Shown: positions 18,067-28,077 of the stretch, piece after piece
How positions within the stretch are numbered: position 1 is the stretch's first letter
How the letters are laid out: every line of letters starts with the position of its first letter
Source: Bifidobacterium callitrichidarum
GTDB taxonomy: Bacteria > Actinomycetota > Actinomycetes > Actinomycetales > Bifidobacteriaceae
NCBI RefSeq assembly: GCF_003129905.1
Contig: NZ_QFFM01000001.1
Location: 1-64,000, forward strand
DNA: 64,000 bases
Direction: 5' to 3'
Notes under the pieces: model-generated
Told to the model about the DNA's origin: nothing
The model's input: the letters and a program-made list of their open reading frames with translations, nothing else
The model's database searches: none
Made by a program: the position numbers and the translations under genes

Positions 18067-19483
18067 ATTCCGTCACCTCGGCATACCAGCGCTTCAGTTC
18101 GGCCACGGCCACGTCATGCTCCACCGGGCCGTTATCGAGACGGTAGTCAAGCATGTGCTTATAGGCCTTGCCCACCATGGGACCGGGCTCCAGCCCCAGC
18201 AGCTCCATGATCTCGTTGCCGTCCACATCAGGGCGGATTGCGTCGAAGTCCTCCTTCTCCTTCAACGCGCGCACACGCTCCTCCATCTCATCCATCGCAT
18301 CGGAGAAGATCTGCGCCTTGCGCTTGTTCTGCGTGGTGGCGTCCGCGCGGGTGAGACGGTTGAGGCGCTCGTACAGGTGGCCGGAGTCCTTGACATACCG
18401 GCGCACGGCCGAGTCGGTCCACGGCTCGTCCACATAGCCATGGAAGCGCAGGTGCATGTTCACCAGTTCGGAGACATCCTCCACGATGTGGTGGTCGAAG
18501 CGCAGCGCCTTCAGACGCTTGCGGGTCATCTTGGCGCCCACCGCGTCGTGATGGTGGAAGCTCACCTTGCCGCCCGGCTCGAACCTGCGGGTCTTCGGCT
18601 TGCCGATGTCATGCATCACGGCCGCCAGACGCAGCGTCAGATCGGGGGCCGGCACCGGGCCGTCCGGGCCGGTTTCCAGCGCAATCGCACGTTCCAGCAC
18701 AATCATCGTGTGCTCGAACACGTCCTTATGGCGGTGATGTTCGTCGATCTGCAGCTGCAAGGCCGGAATCTCGGGGAAAACGATGTCCGCCAGTCCGGAC
18801 TCCACAAGTGCCTCGAGACCGGCGCGCGGGCGATCGGACAGCAGCAGCTTGGTCAGTTCGTCACGCACGCGCTCGGCGGAGACGATCTCGATGCGGTCAC
18901 GCATGGAGGTGATGGCTTCGGCGGCGTCCGGCGCGATGTGGAAGCCGAGCTGGGCCACGAACCGCACGGCGCGCATCATGCGCAGCGGATCGTCATCGAA
19001 GGACTGACGCGGGTCCACCGGCGTACGCAGCACGCCCTTGGCCAGGTCGCTCGCGCCGCCGAACGGGTCCACAAAGTCCAGTTCCGGCACGCGCAGCGCC
19101 ATCGCATTCACTGTGAAATCACGGCGGGAGAGGTCGCCCTCAAGCGTGTCACCGTAATTGACCTCAGGCTTGCGGGAGTCGGGATCATAGGTGTCCGAAC
19201 GGTAGGTGGTCACCTCCACCTTGACTTCGGTGCCGTCCGGACGGCGTCGCATGGCGCCCAGCGTGCCGAACTTGCGGCCCATGTCCCAGAAGCCGTCGTG
19301 GCCCCAGCGGCGCAGGATCGGCTCGAACTGTTCGGGTCGGGCGGACGAGCAGAAGTCGAGGTCGTGGCTGGGCCGGTGCAGCAGCAGATCCCTGACCGGG
19401 CCGCCGACCAGCGCCAGCTCATAGCCTTGCTCGGCGAACATTCGACCAAGTTCGATGGCCTCGGGCCACACTTCGAAATCCAA
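18065..19483 (-). CDS. cca: CCA-adding tRNA nucleotidyltransferase with HD domain
   Basis: 472 aa. Class II polymerase-beta head: VGGPVRDLLLHRP (about 26-38) then DLDFCS carrying the metal-binding aspartates; the RRDFTVNAMA motif; an RNA-binding middle region; and an HD phosphohydrolase domain (AVMHDIGKPKTRRF, HHHDAVGA). Adds or repairs the 3' CCA of tRNAs. Orthologs in Mycobacterium (PcnA, Rv3907c) lie in the same place, divergent from a NUDIX-murJ cluster. The alternative reading as poly(A) polymerase is less likely given the HD domain. Confidence 0.93.
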   Translation of the reverse strand: MDFEVWPEAIELGRMFAEQGYELALVGGPVRDLLLHRPSHDLDFCSSARPEQFEPILRRWGHDGFWDMGRKFGTLGAMRRRPDGTEVKVEVTTYRSDTYDPDSRKPEVNYGDTLEGDLSRRDFTVNAMALRVPELDFVDPFGGASDLAKGVLRTPVDPRQSFDDDPLRMMRAVRFVAQLGFHIAPDAAEAITSMRDRIEIVSAERVRDELTKLLLSDRPRAGLEALVESGLADIVFPEIPALQLQIDEHHRHKDVFEHTMIVLERAIALETGPDGPVPAPDLTLRLAAVMHDIGKPKTRRFEPGGKVSFHHHDAVGAKMTRKRLKALRFDHHIVEDVSELVNMHLRFHGYVDEPWTDSAVRRYVKDSGHLYERLNRLTRADATTQNKRKAQIFSDAMDEMEERVRALKEKEDFDAIRPDVDGNEIMELLGLEPGPMVGKAYKHMLDYRLDNGPVEHDVAVAELKRWYAEVTE

Positions 19484-19570
19484 TGGGCACTCTCCCGCAT
19501 ATCACGTTTTTTCTGCCCTACCAGCATACCGTTACCCCACCTGCACACGGGGTTGAGTATGGTGGAGAAT

Positions 19571-20905
19571 ATGATTACGCCCGCCGACCTTGCCCGCATG
19601 CTGCGGCAAACACCAGATTCGGCGGACAACCGTACCCAAGACCAGCTGCTGTATACGTCCGAAACTCCGCGTCATTCCGCCGATTCCGCCGCCGATGCCC
19701 ACGATGGCACCCCGGCTTCCGCCTCGCGATCGTCCAGCGCCGAATCGGATGATTCCGATTCCTCCGCAGCTGTTCCATCCGTTTCCGCAGCCCATCCGTA
19801 CGCTGCCGACGGAGGAACGTCCGCATCGCGGTCATCGTCCGTTGCATCCGTGGACAGTTCCACCGATGGGTCCACGCACCGTCCGCATGCCCCGGTGACG
19901 CCCACTCCGGCGACCGTGTTCGGCATGCGCGCGATGGTGACCATCGCTACCGCCAACGGCACCATCGCAGGCCAATCCGACGGCATCGTGGCGGAGGCCG
20001 GCGCTGAGGCCATCGTGTCGTCGCATGCTGCTGACGCCGCCACTGTCGTGTCCGATTCCGTCGAGAACCCGATTGCCGCGGCAGGACTGCCAGTGCCGCC
20101 CGAATCGCCGGAATTGCCTGAATCACCGGCCCCTGCGGCCGCGGAACAGCCCGAACCCAGCGGCCCCACCCCGGCCACCGTGTTCGGTCGGCGCGGGCAG
20201 AACGCGCGCGGCCCTCGTCCCGGACAGAACGGCCATAACGGGCAGCACGGCAGCCGAAAGAGCAACCGCAAGGGCGCCAATCCAGCGGCACGCATCGCCG
20301 CGGCGGCAGCGGCCGCACGATTGGCGGGTGCCCCGCAAGGAGCGATGCCCGCGGCCCCCGCTCCGGCACAGCCTGCGGCACCCAGCGGCCCCACACCGGC
20401 CATGATGCCGCAGCGCCGCACCTCCGACGGTCCCACCACGTTCGCGTCCCTGGATGCCCAGGAACTGCCGGTGGTGCGCGAGTATTCGGCCGGCGGCCTG
20501 ATCTTCGACGACCAGAACCGCGTGGCCATCATCGCCCGCCACTCCCGGTCCGGCCATCTCGAATGGTGCCTGCCCAAGGGCCATATCGAGAAGGGCGAGA
20601 CCCCACAGCAGACCGCCGTGCGCGAAGTGCATGAGGAGACCGGCATCCTGGGCGAGGTCATCGACTCCATCGCCACCATCGACTACTGGTTCACCGGCAC
20701 CACCCAGCGCGTGCACAAACTGGTGCATCATTTCGCCCTGCGGCAGACCGGCGGCGAACTGACCGTGGAGGGCGATCCGGATCATGAGGCGGAGGACGCC
20801 ATCTGGGTGCGGTTCGACGATTTGGACGACGTGCTGAGTTACCCGAACGAACGGAAAATCGCATGGTTGTACGCCAGAAAGAAGAACAGGCAGGCAAACG
20901 AGTGA
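19571..20905 (+). CDS. NUDIX hydrolase with long disordered N-terminal region (MutT4-like)
   Basis: 444 aa from the chosen ATG. Residues 1-300 are Ala/Pro/Ser/Asp-rich without a fold signature; the C-terminal about 145 residues are a NUDIX domain with the box GHIEKGETPQQTAVREVHEE near 336-355. It is the positional equivalent of mycobacterial mutT4 (Rv3908), a nucleotide-sanitising family; the actual substrate is unknown. An in-frame ATG 12 bases upstream (19559) is equally possible; GGTGGAG supports 19571. Its stop overlaps the GTG start of the next gene. Confidence 0.85.
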   Translation: MITPADLARMLRQTPDSADNRTQDQLLYTSETPRHSADSAADAHDGTPASASRSSSAESDDSDSSAAVPSVSAAHPYAADGGTSASRSSSVASVDSSTDGSTHRPHAPVTPTPATVFGMRAMVTIATANGTIAGQSDGIVAEAGAEAIVSSHAADAATVVSDSVENPIAAAGLPVPPESPELPESPAPAAAEQPEPSGPTPATVFGRRGQNARGPRPGQNGHNGQHGSRKSNRKGANPAARIAAAAAAARLAGAPQGAMPAAPAPAQPAAPSGPTPAMMPQRRTSDGPTTFASLDAQELPVVREYSAGGLIFDDQNRVAIIARHSRSGHLEWCLPKGHIEKGETPQQTAVREVHEETGILGEVIDSIATIDYWFTGTTQRVHKLVHHFALRQTGGELTVEGDPDHEAEDAIWVRFDDLDDVLSYPNERKIAWLYARKKNRQANE

Positions 20906-23247
20906 ATCTACCCGCAGTATTCCGCCGTCACGGGCTTCTCGCGCGCGTGCTGATCACGATGCTGACCCTGGTGGCGCTGGTGGTGGCCCCGCTTTCCCCC
21001 GTATCTGCCTGGGCGGACGGCTCGGACGATCAGACCGAATCCAGCGCGACTTCCGACACCGGTAACACCAATGATGACGGCAGCGACGCCGATGCCAACA
21101 GCGGCGATCGGCCCAAGCAATCCCTAACCATCGAGCAGAGCACCGCCGTGGTCACCGATACATCCGGCTTCCATCTGAAGGTGATGGTGGCCAACAACAG
21201 CGACAAGCCCATGGCGTCCGGCACGCTGGAGGTCAGCACCAACGCGCTGCTCACCTTCATCTCCCGCGCGGACATCCAATCCTGGGCGGAGGGCACCGCA
21301 CCGATTCCCACGCCGAACGAAATCGGCCACGTCACGGTACCGGCCATCCCGGCCGGAGGCACGGTGACGGTGAATCTGGACGTGGCATCGGATCGCCCCG
21401 CCTTGCAGGTCATCGAGACATGGGGGCCGAAGCCGCTCCTCATGTCGTACATCGTCGACGGCCAAATATTGGTCAATCTGACTAGTTTCCTGACCCGTTC
21501 GCCGGACGGGCTCAACACCGCCCAGACGCCGGCCATGGATCTCACCGTGGCCATGCCGCTGACCTCGGACAACTGGCAGGTCAATGCCACGGCCGTCAAC
21601 AATCTCGTCACGGACAACACCGGCAATAGCGATTCCAAGCAGGGCACGGCCACCAGCAGTGGCAAGGCCGGCGCCATCACCAATGGCAAGGACGAGAAAG
21701 GCACGACCGACAGTGCCGGCAACACCAGTGGCCAGCTCATCACCCTGTCCGAGCAGGACGAGACCGCTGCCCAGGCGCTGAACCAGGCGCTGAACCGCCA
21801 TCGCAAGCTGCAGGTGGTGGCCGATCCGGTGTATCTCAAAGCCTCGAACATCAATCCGGACGTGGCCGGCGTGATGCAGCCCGCCGACTTCGACATCACC
21901 ACGTACTCCGCGTTGGACAGCGGCAAGTCGTATGCCAAGGCCGGCGTCACGGACGAACAGTGGAGCGCGGACCAGTCGCAGACGTTGTACGCCAGCGACG
22001 AGGGCGAAAACGAGCAGTCCGCCGCCAAGACCAGCACGTACGCATGGCAGGGCAACGCCGGCTGGTCGATGGACGCCCTGACCAAGGCCAGCGAACAGGG
22101 GTATTCCACGGTGATCGCGGATGCCTCGTTCGACAGCGAACAGTCGGACACCGTGCACACCGGCACCTATGTGGTGAACACGGATGCCGGCGACGTGACC
22201 GTGCTGAAGGAGCAGGCGGAACTCGGCGAGCTGGCTCAGGGACAGCCCACCAGCAAGAACGCGAACGGCGAGGCCAGCGATGCGGGCCGTCTCGCCCGGT
22301 TGCTCGCCCAGAGCGCGTTCTACCAGATGGAACAGCCCTACACGTCCCGCAACCTGCTCATGACCTTCTCCCGTGATAGCTCTGCGGTTTGGATCGACCA
22401 GGTGATGGGCGCCCTCGAACAGGCCTCCTGGCTCAATCTCACCGATCTGGAGACCATGGCCAAGGCCGAGCCGTACAGCGTGAGCGACACGGTGAATCTG
22501 GACGATTCGAGCAAATCCCAGGTTTCCGCCGCCCGCACGGCGTTGAAGCAGCTGGCCGGCAGCCGCGGCGACATCATGCGTCTGGCCGGTGCCGTCTTGA
22601 AGCACAGCGTGGATTCGGACGACGTCTCCTCAATGGACATCAGCACGCTCGACCCGCAGGCGCTGGCCCGGCAGGACGCCGCGGCCACGGCCGCCAGCAA
22701 CGGCGACCCGACCTCGTGGGTGGCCTCGCTGCTCGCCGCGCATGACAGCATGGCCCTGCGCGCGCTGTCCGGCTCACAGCAGACGGATACCAGCCAGCGG
22801 ATGACCGTCGCCACCCGCGCGCTGGCGGACACCCTGCTCGGCAAGGTCTCCATCACGCCTTCGGAATCCGTGTCGGTGTTCAGCGAATCCGCGAAGATGC
22901 CGGTGACCGTGAGCAACAAACTGCCGTATGCGGTGAGCGTCAAAGTCAATTCGATCACCGATTCCATGCAGATCGTGACCTCGCGCACCACGGACATCGA
23001 GATTCCCGCGAACGGCGAGGCCCAGGTCTCGTTCACCATCCGAGTCTCCACTTCAGGCTCCACCGTCGCCCATGTCTCGCTGGCGGACCGTAACGGTCAG
23101 GCGTTCGGCAACGTGCAGAACACCGCCATCACCAGCGTGATGCGCATCAGTGACATGAGTGGCTTCATTATCATCGGCTTCGCGGTGCTGCTGGGCATTG
23201 TGGGCCTGTGGCGTCAGTTCAACCGTAAGAAGGATCCCGACGAATGA
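20902..23247 (+). CDS. Secreted membrane-anchored DUF6049-like protein (Rv3909 equivalent)
   Basis: 781 aa. I start at GTG 20902, which overlaps the NUDIX stop (GTGA) and gives a clean signal peptide (VNLPAVFRRHG, hydrophobic stretch to about residue 37, cleavage near VSAWA). A large extracellular region of Ser/Thr/Asp-rich beta type follows, then a single C-terminal helix (GFIIIGFAVLLGIVGLW) and a basic tail. It overlaps the MurJ gene by four bases. The same trio exists in Mycobacterium (Rv3908-Rv3909-Rv3910), so it probably works with the lipid II flippase, but its function is unknown. Confidence 0.8.
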   Translation: MNLPAVFRRHGLLARVLITMLTLVALVVAPLSPVSAWADGSDDQTESSATSDTGNTNDDGSDADANSGDRPKQSLTIEQSTAVVTDTSGFHLKVMVANNSDKPMASGTLEVSTNALLTFISRADIQSWAEGTAPIPTPNEIGHVTVPAIPAGGTVTVNLDVASDRPALQVIETWGPKPLLMSYIVDGQILVNLTSFLTRSPDGLNTAQTPAMDLTVAMPLTSDNWQVNATAVNNLVTDNTGNSDSKQGTATSSGKAGAITNGKDEKGTTDSAGNTSGQLITLSEQDETAAQALNQALNRHRKLQVVADPVYLKASNINPDVAGVMQPADFDITTYSALDSGKSYAKAGVTDEQWSADQSQTLYASDEGENEQSAAKTSTYAWQGNAGWSMDALTKASEQGYSTVIADASFDSEQSDTVHTGTYVVNTDAGDVTVLKEQAELGELAQGQPTSKNANGEASDAGRLARLLAQSAFYQMEQPYTSRNLLMTFSRDSSAVWIDQVMGALEQASWLNLTDLETMAKAEPYSVSDTVNLDDSSKSQVSAARTALKQLAGSRGDIMRLAGAVLKHSVDSDDVSSMDISTLDPQALARQDAAATAASNGDPTSWVASLLAAHDSMALRALSGSQQTDTSQRMTVATRALADTLLGKVSITPSESVSVFSESAKMPVTVSNKLPYAVSVKVNSITDSMQIVTSRTTDIEIPANGEAQVSFTIRVSTSGSTVAHVSLADRNGQAFGNVQNTAITSVMRISDMSGFIIIGFAVLLGIVGLWRQFNRKKDPDE

Positions 23248-26200
23248 GTTCGACCGTTGGCCGTAATTCCCTGATCATGGCGTCCGGAACCGCGGCCTCC
23301 CGCGTAACCGGTCAGCTCCGTACGATTCTCCTGGCCGCCGCGATCGGCACCACCGGACTTGCGGCCAATGCCTATCAGGCGGGATCGATGATTCCGCAAT
23401 CCGTGTTCACGTTGGTTTCGGGCGGCATCTTCAACGCCGTGCTGGTGCCGCAGATCGTGCGCACGATGAAGGAGAAGGACGCCCAGGAGCGTCTGAACCG
23501 ACTCATCACGCTGGCCATCGGCCTGCTGCTGGCGATGACCCTGATCATGGCCGCCGCCGCTCCCCTGCTCGCCCGACTGTACGTGGGCAGCAACGACCAT
23601 CAGATGATGGCGCTGACCACCGCGTTCACGCTGTGGTGCATGCCCCAGGTGTTCTTCTACGGCCTCTATACGGTGTTGGGGCAGATCCTGGCCGCGCGCG
23701 ATCATTTCGTCACCTATGCGTGGAGCTCCACGGGCGCGAACGTGATCAGCTGCGCGGGCTTCACCGCGTTCATCCTGTTGTTCGGCAAGGCGAACGAGCA
23801 GCCGCTCGACTTCTGGACGGCGGACAAGATCGCGTTGACCGCCGGCACCTGGACACTGGGCGTGGCGTTCCAGGCATTGATACTGTTCCTGCCTCTGGCA
23901 CGCATCGGCTTCAAATACCGGCCGAGTTTCGGCTTGACCGGTTTCGGCCTGAAGGCCATGGGCCCGGTGGCGTTGGGCTCGCTCGGCGTGGTAATCACCA
24001 GCGAGATCACCGGCATCGTGCTGACCCGTGTGGCCACGCTGGCACCGCAGCGCGCGCATGAGCTGACCGGCGCGAGCCTGTTCGACATCGCTGGCAACGC
24101 CACCTACCAGAACGCCTACACACTGTTCGTGCTGCCGTATTCGCTCATCGCCGTATCCGTATCCACGGCGATGTTCCCGAAGATCTCCCGGTCCGTGGCC
24201 GCGCATGATCTGGACGAGGCCCGGCATGATCTGGGCAGCGCGCTGAACAACGTGGGACTGCTCATCATGTTCTTCGCGGCCGCGATGATCGTCTTCCCGG
24301 AGCCGATCATCCGCGCACTGCTGCCTTCGGTCTCGATGGACGAGACCATGCTCATCTCCTATGCGCTGATGGCGCTGTCCGTCGGCATTCCGTTGGGCTC
24401 GGCGTTCCTGCTCATCCAGCGCACGTTCTACGCCTTCGAGGACGGTTGGCATCCGTTCCTGACCGCCCTGATCCAGTACGGCATGGTCACGGTGTTCATC
24501 GTCATCGGCACGCTGATCCTGCCGCCTGAGCATTGGGTCACCGGCATCGCCTGTTCCGTCACCCTCGCGGCGTTCCTTGCGATGCCGCCCACGATCATCA
24601 TGTTGCGCAAGCGGTTCGATGGCAGTCTCGGAGGCCGGGCCATCATGCTCACGTACGGCAAGGCCACGCTCGCCGCAGTGGCCGGCGGACTGGTCACGTG
24701 GCTCATCAAGAAGCCGATCACCGCACTGTTCGCTGTGAGCATCCAGCCGACCGGCGGCCATATGGGATGGTTCGCCGCACTCGGCATCTGCGTGGTGCTC
24801 ACCGTGGTGCTTGCGATGGTGTACGTGGGCGTGCTGTGGGTATTGCGCACGCCGGAACTGACCGGCGCGGCTCGGATGGTCGGGGCGAGACTCGGGCTGG
24901 GGCGCAGGAGCGTCGCCGCCGGACAGGGCAATCAGTCTGAACAGCCGGGTCAGCCGAATCGAATGGGCCAGTCGGGCGACAAACCGGGCGACGGCGGTTC
25001 CACGACCGGCGGTTCCATGACCGGCGGTTCCGCCGATGACACAGGCCGGACCGCGGTCCCCACGACGACGGCCTCCGCAGCCAATGCGGGCGACAACGGC
25101 ACGGCTTCCAGCATCCCGAAAAACAGCGCCGCAATCCCCGCGCTCATCCCGTCCACATCATCCTCGGGAACCATTCGCCGGGCCATCCCGACGGATAGAA
25201 TGTCAAAGACACTTTCGAAGAACATCACCAACAACCATACGGAGCCGGACGAGCTTATGAAACCGCATCTGGGAGATACCATTCTCAATCGATACACGCT
25301 GGTGTCCTCGTTGCGAGAGGAACCCGGCATCGAGGCGTGGAAGGCGAACGACCGTGTGCTGGCCAAGGATTGCCAGCTGTTCCTCGTCTCCAACAGCCAG
25401 GTGCTCACCGCCATCGACACCATTGCCGGCCGTATCGTGGCCACCAAGCCGGAACGTCATACGCCGGTGCTCAAGTACCGACTGCAGTCCGGCGTGCTGC
25501 TGGCCGTGATGCCGCTGGACAACGGCCTGTCCGTCACCGATTACCTGACCGGCGCGGGCAATGTGCTCAGCCATGACGCCATGCGTTCCATCGTCGGTGA
25601 GACGATGCAGGGCATCCGTCCGATGCTGTCCGGCACACCCATCAACGTGGCGATCACCACCGATACCGTGCGCGTGACCACCACCGGCGTGGAGATCGCG
25701 GATGGCCCGTTCACCCCGATGCTGGCCGATACGCTGGGCCTCACCGCACCGCTGGAAAGCGCCGAGCAGCTGGCCATCCGTCAGCTTTCCGCACTGCTGT
25801 ACTCATTGCTTACGCACACGCCGAGCGAAACTAACCCCCACTTCGACCTGAACCAACTGCCACAGGATGCTCCGGGTGAATTCCGCGTGATTCTCAAGCG
25901 CGGCCTGAACCTCATCGAGGCCGACGACCCGACCCTGCCGATGGCCTCCCTGGTGGAGCTCGAGGCGCTGTTGGGCGACTGGAAGCCGTTGACCGAGCTG
26001 GGGGCGGAAGACATCGCCCTGCCGAACGTGAGCGGTGAATGCTCCATCGCCACCGCACCGCTGTGCCCGGTGGCCGAACCGGATATCAACCCCATCCCGG
26101 ACGGTCTGGTGAGCAACCAGCAGCTGCCGACCCTGTCCATCGCCACCAGCACCCCCGCCATCGCCCTGCCGCCGAACCCGGCACAGAAGAACGGCGATGC

Positions 26201-27281
26201 AGCCGGCGAGACGGATTCGAACGACGGTCGCCGTCTGTTTGACTTCAACTTCTCCGACGCCTGGCAGAACGAGAACCTGTCTGGCGAGGATACCGGTGAC
26301 TGGTACAACAGCTTCAACCCGGCCCCCACCACGGCCGTGGGCAACTCCCGACTGACCGTGCCGATTCCCACCGGTTCGCTCGCCCCCGAGCAGGCTCCCG
26401 GTGAGACCACGAGCCGCATCCCGGTGTATGACGCCGCCGGCCGCGAGGTGGCCCCCGGTGAGGAATCCTTGCGCGCGTTGGAGGAGGAGCAGGCCCGCAT
26501 CGCGGAGATCGCCGCGATTCCGCCGAGCTTCGCACCCAAGGATCCGCCGAAGCGCACAGAGGGCGACGAGCTGCCGAACGCGCATCTGTTCGGCAAGTTC
26601 AGCACCAAGGTCGTGGCCATCGTGGCTGCCGTGCTCGTGGTGATTGCCGCTACGGTCTGGGCCGTGGCCGCCTTCCGCAACAGCTCCGGCAACCCGTCCG
26701 ACACCACCGGCAAGTCCGTGAGCGAGGGCGAGTGGCCCGAGTTCGACGAAAGCCAGGTGCCGTTCGGCAACGGTACCGGTGCAAGTGCCACGAAGGGCGA
26801 CAGCACCGATAGCAGCTCCTCGTCCGATTCCTCCTCTTCGTCTTCGTCGTCGTCCAACTCGGAAAGCACCAAGAAGAAGAGCTCGACGACCAAGAAGACC
26901 ACGAACGAGGACAAGGAGTCGAAGGCCGTTCCCGCGCCGAAGCACGTGAACAACACGGCGTACACCATCTCCAGCGCGAACTTCCTGTCCAACCCGGGTG
27001 GCCAGTCCGGCTATGCCTACTACATGCATCTTGATCAGGCACATGATGTGTACCGCATGACGGTGACCATCCGCACCTCCGGCGGCAAGGGATACATCCG
27101 CGCGAACACCACCGGCGACCCGACCCAGGGCGAGCAGGTGGCCGAGTTCACCTTCGCCGATGGCGGCACCACCGAAATCAAGTTCACCAAGACGGTCAAC
27201 ACCCAGGATCTCATCCTCTGGGTCCCGATCGACAGCATGCCCCAAAACCAGCTCTACATCGAAAAGGTCGAGGTCTTCTAA
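23244..27281 (+). CDS. murJ: Lipid II flippase MurJ fused to a pseudokinase and an external domain
   Basis: 1345 aa. MurJ/MviN transporter core of about 14 helices (1-545; opens GRNSLIMASGTAASRVTGQL), a Gly/Ser/Pro linker, a cytoplasmic kinase-like domain (about 672-930) that lacks the HRD and DFG motifs and so is a pseudokinase, another linker, a membrane helix (about 1122-1144), a Ser-rich stalk (about 1190-1215) and an outside beta-sandwich, possibly carbohydrate-binding, domain (about 1240-1345). MurJ flips lipid II for peptidoglycan synthesis. The fusion matches Mycobacterium Rv3910, whose pseudokinase is phosphorylated and recruits FhaA. It is the last gene of an overlapping operon and is followed by a strong terminator. 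Confidence 0.93.
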   Translation: MSSTVGRNSLIMASGTAASRVTGQLRTILLAAAIGTTGLAANAYQAGSMIPQSVFTLVSGGIFNAVLVPQIVRTMKEKDAQERLNRLITLAIGLLLAMTLIMAAAAPLLARLYVGSNDHQMMALTTAFTLWCMPQVFFYGLYTVLGQILAARDHFVTYAWSSTGANVISCAGFTAFILLFGKANEQPLDFWTADKIALTAGTWTLGVAFQALILFLPLARIGFKYRPSFGLTGFGLKAMGPVALGSLGVVITSEITGIVLTRVATLAPQRAHELTGASLFDIAGNATYQNAYTLFVLPYSLIAVSVSTAMFPKISRSVAAHDLDEARHDLGSALNNVGLLIMFFAAAMIVFPEPIIRALLPSVSMDETMLISYALMALSVGIPLGSAFLLIQRTFYAFEDGWHPFLTALIQYGMVTVFIVIGTLILPPEHWVTGIACSVTLAAFLAMPPTIIMLRKRFDGSLGGRAIMLTYGKATLAAVAGGLVTWLIKKPITALFAVSIQPTGGHMGWFAALGICVVLTVVLAMVYVGVLWVLRTPELTGAARMVGARLGLGRRSVAAGQGNQSEQPGQPNRMGQSGDKPGDGGSTTGGSMTGGSADDTGRTAVPTTTASAANAGDNGTASSIPKNSAAIPALIPSTSSSGTIRRAIPTDRMSKTLSKNITNNHTEPDELMKPHLGDTILNRYTLVSSLREEPGIEAWKANDRVLAKDCQLFLVSNSQVLTAIDTIAGRIVATKPERHTPVLKYRLQSGVLLAVMPLDNGLSVTDYLTGAGNVLSHDAMRSIVGETMQGIRPMLSGTPINVAITTDTVRVTTTGVEIADGPFTPMLADTLGLTAPLESAEQLAIRQLSALLYSLLTHTPSETNPHFDLNQLPQDAPGEFRVILKRGLNLIEADDPTLPMASLVELEALLGDWKPLTELGAEDIALPNVSGECSIATAPLCPVAEPDINPIPDGLVSNQQLPTLSIATSTPAIALPPNPAQKNGDAAGETDSNDGRRLFDFNFSDAWQNENLSGEDTGDWYNSFNPAPTTAVGNSRLTVPIPTGSLAPEQAPGETTSRIPVYDAAGREVAPGEESLRALEEEQARIAEIAAIPPSFAPKDPPKRTEGDELPNAHLFGKFSTKVVAIVAAVLVVIAATVWAVAAFRNSSGNPSDTTGKSVSEGEWPEFDESQVPFGNGTGASATKGDSTDSSSSSDSSSSSSSSSNSESTKKKSSTTKKTTNEDKESKAVPAPKHVNNTAYTISSANFLSNPGGQSGYAYYMHLDQAHDVYRMTVTIRTSGGKGYIRANTTGDPTQGEQVAEFTFADGGTTEIKFTKTVNTQDLILWVPIDSMPQNQLYIEKVEVF

Positions 27282-27308
27282 CCCTTCCTAGCCTCTACCC
27301 TTTTCACC

Positions 27309-27342
27309 AGGCCTGTGGAACCAATTCCACAGGCCTTTTTCA
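27309..27342 (+). terminator. Intrinsic terminator of the NUDIX-murJ operon
   Basis: AGGCCTGTGGAA / TTCCACAGGCCT stem, four-base loop, then TTTTTCAT. Confidence 0.93.
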
Positions 27343-27396
27343 TACAGTCCCCTGACCCCCTGCGGAGTACATCCCTAGCCCCTTCGACAGAGTGTA

Positions 27397-27504
27397 TCCT
27401 TGGCCCCCTCTGTCGAGGGGGCTGTCAGCAAAGCTGACTGGGGGAGAGTAGCGGAGCAGGCAAAGCCTGCGGGAAACTCATATCGACCGCAGGTCGATGC
27501 CGCT
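27397..27504. repeat. Palindromic half-element left of the DUF559 gene
   Basis: Four consecutive stem-loops: CCCCCTCTGTCGAGGGGG, GTCAGCAAAGCTGAC, GCAGGCAAAGCCTGC and ATCGACCGCAGGTCGAT. It matches half of the repeats at 17838 and 47162, and an inverted partner lies at 28078-28165. Confidence 0.8.
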
Positions 27505-27532
27505 ACCACAGCTTGACAGCTATGCTGTACCA

Positions 27533-27889
27533 ATGAAGGATTACAACCCCGATAACGTCAATATGGCAAGGAAGCTTCGGCGAGGTATGACACCGTGGGA
27601 ACGGAAACTCTGGTATGGATTTCTTAGTTCCTATCCGATTCGATGGCAACGTCAGAAACCTATAGGCAACCGTATAGTGGATTTCTATTGCGCTAAGGCC
27701 AGCTTGGCCGTGGAGCTTGATGGTGGCGGCCACTACACGACGAAACAGCAGCAGGCCGATGCGGCACGTACAAAGGAGCTTGAGGCTGCGGGATTGACAG
27801 TGCTACGGTTTGCGAACAATGAAGTGGATTTCATGTTCCATGAAGTATGCCAGCGGATTGATAGTGCGGTTCGGGAGAAAATGAGATAG
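27533..27889 (+). CDS. DUF559 / Vsr-like endonuclease-fold protein
   Basis: 118 aa. Contains the DUF559 pattern of a PD-(D/E)XK-like very-short-patch-repair fold: MTPWERKLW, then GNRIVDFYC, then VELDGGGHY (the likely metal-binding Asp/Glu residues) and LRFANNEV. I take the ATG before KDYNPD; an ATG 36 bases upstream is possible. Substrate and role are unknown. The gene is lower in GC than its neighbours and lies between inverted copies of a palindromic repeat, with a MITE inserted downstream, which suggests acquisition or association with a mobile repeat. Confidence 0.8.
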   Translation: MKDYNPDNVNMARKLRRGMTPWERKLWYGFLSSYPIRWQRQKPIGNRIVDFYCAKASLAVELDGGGHYTTKQQQADAARTKELEAAGLTVLRFANNEVDFMFHEVCQRIDSAVREKMR

Positions 27890-27953
27890 ACCGGATTCAA
27901 CTTATTCGATCGCACTTCGGTCAATCGGCATCGATCTGCGGCCGACATATTTT

Positions 27954-28077
27954 GGCTCTGTTAAACCAAGATTGACATGCCCCTTATTCTTGGCTCCCCT
28001 TGTCAGGGGAGCTGTCGGCGAAGCCGACTGAGGGGTAGTCTGACATGGATTCATGTCAATCTTGGTTTAACAGAGCC
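27954..28077. mobile_element. MITE-like element, copy 3 (intact, 124 bp)
   Basis: Perfect 25-bp inverted ends (27955-27979 / 28052-28076), internal CTCCCCTTGTCAGGGGAG and TCGGCGAAGCCGA stem-loops, no gene. It is flanked by CATATTTT (27946-27953) and TATATTTT (28078-28085), an 8-bp target duplication with one mismatch. It is inserted in the right arm of the repeat around the DUF559 gene. Confidence 0.85.

Noticed and set aside
17666..19570. In-frame extension of the NUDIX gene through the repeat and opposite cca
   Set aside because: The extension runs antisense to cca and through non-coding repeats, without a start signal. The real start is at 19571 or 19559.
27513..27526. TTGACA and TATGCT as a DUF559 promoter
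   Set aside because: The hexamers are only two bases apart, far from the required 16-18.
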